Assembly (NCBI GenBank): GCA_030424955.1
Contig: JAUHVS010000346.1
Coordinates: forward strand, 1 to 6,502
From: a bacterium
Lineage (GTDB): Bacteria; Myxococcota_A; Bradymonadia; UBA7976; UBA1532
Direction of reading: 5' to 3'
Length of the DNA: 6,502 nt
A program made the translations under genes and the position numbers. Below the pieces are notes generated by a model. That model had not been told where the DNA came from. It made no database searches and saw only the letters and a list, made by a program, of their open reading frames with translations. Numbering within the stretch: the stretch's first letter is position 1; each line of letters starts with the position of its first letter. Below, one piece after another: positions 6,501-6,502 of the stretch.

Positions 6501-6502
6501 GC
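505..6502 (+). CDS. Giant multidomain surface lipoprotein: carboxypeptidase-regulatory-like, Ig-like, IPT/TIG-like and FG-GAP/VCBS repeats (3' end beyond window)
   Basis: Seen: from ATG 505 the frame is open to the right edge, giving 1,999 residues without a stop. A short signal peptide with lipobox FVG-C (Cys17) is followed by a Pro/Asp/Asn-rich tether. Domains in order: eight transthyretin-like modules (about 38-772), five Ig-like domains (about 775-1236) joined by linkers such as VDTTAP, an IPT/TIG-like domain (about 1249-1348) and a possible second (1350-1455), a linker, then an FG-GAP/VCBS array with eight D-x-D-G-D-G-x-x-D-type loops from 1587. Known: such modules build extracellular stalks and calcium-binding beta-propellers, often in adhesins or ligand-binding proteins. 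Inference: an envelope-anchored adhesive or binding protein; no protease, glycosidase or other catalytic domain is seen. The start was chosen because ATG 505 directly yields a signal peptide and has GAGAG six bases upstream, although the same frame is stop-free upstream. Its codons almost all end in G or C. No close relative can be named; the architecture call is firm, the function is not. Confidence 0.9.
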   Translation, partial: MSRLILCLFASVAFVGCPDVDPSNPYDPSTPAAQQAAGTLSGAVVLPDGFGAARLAESAVELSQDGELITRLALVADADAVPPRAPFTFEGVVGGRYAVRAVVPGFVVPAVRIELAIGASARLGDLEALPINPAGDPDAIPTGIEGVARRAGGGDSGHGGIRVDVVDTPYAAVTTAAGAFRLTLGPGAYTLRVSAEGHETETVADVSVTAEGVTALPAEVVLRGAPARLFGRVAPPEGADGAFDFAESRVALWPIDAEPAAEPLAQAAVDARGDFDLPGLDGGRYRLQAQREGFVGTVAAATVNPGEAAEVPGLALRIVLAEQGLLSGVARLAGAADHSDIRVELVGSARGATTNADGDWAFEAPPGVHTLRLTHPGYGTAQVQAPRLEAGGAALVDPVVLTADPGAVRGQVRIDPAFAGRDLLGQVAVRLAPIRADGTLGEAREAGAQPAADDPEQGTFAFADLSPGPYQIEARLEGFQPSFRALEVAPGAQVAAGVLFMSPAAAEAVVLGEARRGCAGCDHGGIRVEAVGTPFVALTNSDGAFRLAVTAGQFTLRYSAEGYGAEVSAPLAVAQGEPAQAAPVVLSALPAQVTGQILRLDGSGRRGPAVGATVAVVDAAGAVRAAGPVGADGTLALSVPGGAGPAEISVSLPRHVSAQRALALVPGAATDLGEVLLDLERGELRGVVAAPGLARGGSVTVIATGAVGDAVTAGLRQTVTPPPGDGAWALPNLPAGGWVLTAVAAGHVPSAAQPVQLGLGQSVQADLALALRAVQIEAPAVVAADEAQVTVGGDADLTFARAWAGVEPGPFVRLDAGRLTVPLPAEDGAVTLQVQAANALAADPAQAGDPLAFASEITERTIIRDTQAPDVWALTAPDLVAAPEVTVTLDCRDALAPSGALRVAVRVDGELAFEGPYVPRVLIPLPGGDGVRAIEATCTDWAGHTTAPLGQAVRVDRAGPTVQAFAVGDGRANLQLDAPRALVTVALEDADVAVATAIEAGALDCAAADYRWPAAGTFVVALPAGDGPRQLNLCAIDRAGNTTGPIASNGFIVDTTAPAVGRLSLAGGRDWTRAPQVALQVDTDEPGLRLALDGDVAAAEYAPGEWPAELVFLGGDGPKLVTARLIDAAGNASPAFSDTVTLDRQAPAAGQVALADGLAEVASRLIPITVRGTAPDTMRFWEGAPDAACAAVACEADGFVAFSPATEITLSEGQGAKRVCWQLCDRAGNAAPVGQGDLALGPYLPRPVPTLAAVQPSVVQAFQGPGRITLTGAGIAADTELVIGDFAVPCEGGAVDCQADAPGRCADACAATLPAAVLASAGTYAVSLRTPAPGGGRSDVQFLSVVAPIATVVDLTPRGVTPFDADGERIATLDVTVVGYDLLDNTTYRLEAVSGEVIDVQPIELAGVDPDRPQRAVTVRFDAERLPVPREGVRLTLSVVNPSPGGGTTQVPLGWNPELVACDVDAGCRSQLDRYRTPTADGAGVQQAYFMDWPAEGGVSWRGGARARLLVEGVASGLAAVAQAPVEVLPVPQQLGEGLVLEGPPVAHPGVDLVAAQWRSSGALDREGRDYRVIELQDVAQQVRVGDLTGDGWPDIVAAGNEVLDPARVGLTLLVGGPELADYRVVQRRVALGAGRLVALEVADVDGDDWPDVLAVMADQVQILRGGPDGLAPPLRLRHGGPALVDLALGEWDGDGRADGRLIDAEGALYGLTQEADGALRLRALPGQGGLPVRSLEAADLDGDGVTDLVGVAALADAEPVIAAFLSTRGFAAPVSSAAAPVYPHPELRPTLVDRYPGPILALGDLDGDGTPDAVHNDIGSGARVYRGLGDGRFELRQVLPRGINPATGRALDDQRDIQLLDMTGDGRLDLFQAASLNFGNKTSVAVPGRGDGTFPEPVYPNDVTLLTGLARIHDLDRDGRLDLVTYQRTARFLAFQFGAGGRPLDRLQVQDCAGQQCAGLAPTSRFDLGGDGRMDLVFTGQDRLGVLRLQANGSFAAP
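616..2820 (+). repeat. Eight transthyretin-like (carboxypeptidase regulatory-like) domains in alternating A-B order
   Basis: Protein residues about 38-772. Each module begins with a strand ending in a conserved Gly (such as LSGAV or VRGQV) and closes with a G-x-Y/F-x-L/V-x-A strand and a Gly-Phe/His/Tyr turn. A-type starts are at Gly42, 231, 410 and 595; B-type starts are at Gly146, 328, 512 and 686. A modules run 91-104 residues and B modules 82-85 (the last B is longer and diverged). B1-B3 share an H-x-x-I-R-V-[DE/E] motif at residues 158, 338 and 523, followed by T-x-x-x-G-x-[FW]. A1-A3 share F-x-[FL] and [GP]-x-Y-x-[VLI]-x-A. The fold is a small beta-sandwich; in surface proteins such arrays act as spacers or binding modules. 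Copies 7 and 8 are the most divergent. Confidence 0.8.
2827..4212 (+). repeat. Five tandem bacterial Ig-like domains
   Basis: Protein residues about 775-1236. Domain boundaries are marked by RDTQAP (864-869), VDRAGP (955-960), VDTTAP (1053-1058) and LDRQAP (1142-1147), spaced 91, 98 and 89 residues apart. Each domain ends with a G-D-G-type turn followed by an alternating strand and a D-x-AG-[NH] motif: DWAGHT (940), DRAGNT (1037), DAAGNA (1127) and DRAGNA (1225). The first domain (775-864) is diverged, keeping EDG and AANAL in these places. The pattern is that of Ig-like domains of bacterial surface proteins; the exact Pfam subfamily cannot be decided by eye. Domains 2, 3 and 5 carry cysteines. 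Confidence 0.75.
4249..4548 (+). other. IPT/TIG-like domain with a four-cysteine insert
   Basis: Protein residues about 1249-1348. PTLAAVQPS then ITLTGAGIAADTELVIGD (1267-1284) match the opening strands of IPT/TIG domains: a 'P-x-x-x-x-x-x-P' lead, then 'ltGxgf' and 'v.vg'. The domain closes with a GTYAVSLRTPAPGGGRSD stretch (1322-1339) resembling the 'Vxvxtp.G.S' ending. Cys1290, 1297, 1305 and 1309 lie in the middle loop. This Ig-fold domain is common in cell-surface receptors and adhesins. Confidence 0.65.
4552..4869 (+). other. Possible second IPT/TIG-like or Ig-fold domain
   Basis: Protein residues about 1350-1455. A lead segment, ATVVDLTPRGVTPFDADGE, precedes a strand LDVTVVGYDLLDNTTYRL (1373-1390) that resembles the 'ltGxnL.xgt.v' of IPT/TIG domains. 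It ends in LTLSVVNPSPGGGTTQVPL (1436-1454), another 'vxvxNPxPGG.S' close. The two halves are further apart than usual, so it may be a diverged copy of the preceding domain. Confidence 0.5.
4870..5253 (+). other. Unassigned 128-residue linker segment of the lipoprotein
   Basis: Protein residues about 1456-1583. It contains a CDVDAGC pair (1462 and 1468) and aromatic clusters such as YFMDW and VSWRG, then an LPVPQQLGEG stretch. I recognise no domain. It connects the Ig-fold stalk to the FG-GAP head, and its last 20 or so residues probably form the first strand of the propeller. Confidence 0.5.
5254..6502 (+). repeat. FG-GAP/VCBS repeat array with eight calcium-binding loops, probable beta-propeller
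   Basis: Protein residues about 1584 to the edge. Loop motifs start at Asp1587 (DLTGDGWPD), 1644 (DVDGDDWPD), Glu1691 (EWDGDGRAD), 1740 (DLDGDGVTD), 1805 (DLDGDGTPD), 1862 (DMTGDGRLD), 1915 (DLDRDGRLD) and 1968 (DLGGDGRMD). Spacing is 47-65 residues, as for propeller blades. Most are followed by hydrophobic pairs (IV, VL, LV, LF) that begin the next strand. Known: such loops bind calcium in integrin-alpha-type and VCBS propellers. Loops 3 (Glu for Asp), 2 (Asp for Gly) and 8 (Gly at the third ligand position) deviate. A Cys pair lies at 1953 and 1958. The array is unfinished at the right edge. Confidence 0.85.

Noticed and set aside
1..6502. CRISPR array, tRNA or rRNA genes, insertion sequences and rho-independent terminators
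   Set aside because: No regularly spaced identical repeats, cloverleaf-like segments, transposase-like coding or terminal inverted repeats, and no stem followed by a T run were seen. The repeats present are diverged protein-domain repeats.

Overview
The window is very GC-rich DNA, and nearly every codon of its main gene ends in G or C. It holds the 5' parts of two divergently arranged protein genes with a 194-base gap between them. The base composition, a short lipoprotein signal followed by a Pro/Asp/Asn-rich tether, and a mosaic of carboxypeptidase-regulatory-like, Ig-like, IPT/TIG-like and FG-GAP/VCBS repeats fit a high-GC predatory or social bacterium of the Myxococcota or a related former deltaproteobacterial lineage. 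This placement is inference; no marker gene is present.

Bases 1-310 (minus strand) encode the first 103 residues of a protein with the sequence signature of a NYN/Zc3h12a-like (PIN-fold) ribonuclease. Its C-terminal part lies beyond the left edge. Bases 311-504 are the divergent intergenic region. They carry a good ribosome binding site for the left gene, a weaker one for the right gene, a short palindrome and a short direct repeat, but no convincing promoter.

Bases 505-6502 (plus strand) are one open gene of at least 1,999 codons with no stop before the right edge. It encodes a giant exported lipoprotein. In order it has: signal peptide with lipobox (Cys17); eight transthyretin-like (carboxypeptidase regulatory-like) domains in a strict alternating A-B-A-B-A-B-A-B pattern (about 38-772); five bacterial Ig-like domains (about 775-1236); one or two IPT/TIG-like domains (about 1249-1455); an unassigned linker (1456-1583); and an FG-GAP/VCBS array with eight calcium-loop motifs (about 1584 to the edge), probably a beta-propeller. 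The protein is best read as a surface-anchored, extended beta-rich stalk carrying a calcium-stabilised head, with a likely role in adhesion or ligand binding. No catalytic domain is visible in it.

The two genes look functionally unrelated (cytoplasmic RNase versus surface lipoprotein). I see no evidence of a multi-gene defence, secretion or mobile system. The most noteworthy points are the two-domain tandem duplication behind the A-B array, the locally paired cysteines, and a nearly 6 kb stop-free antisense frame that codon bias explains and that should not be annotated as a gene.
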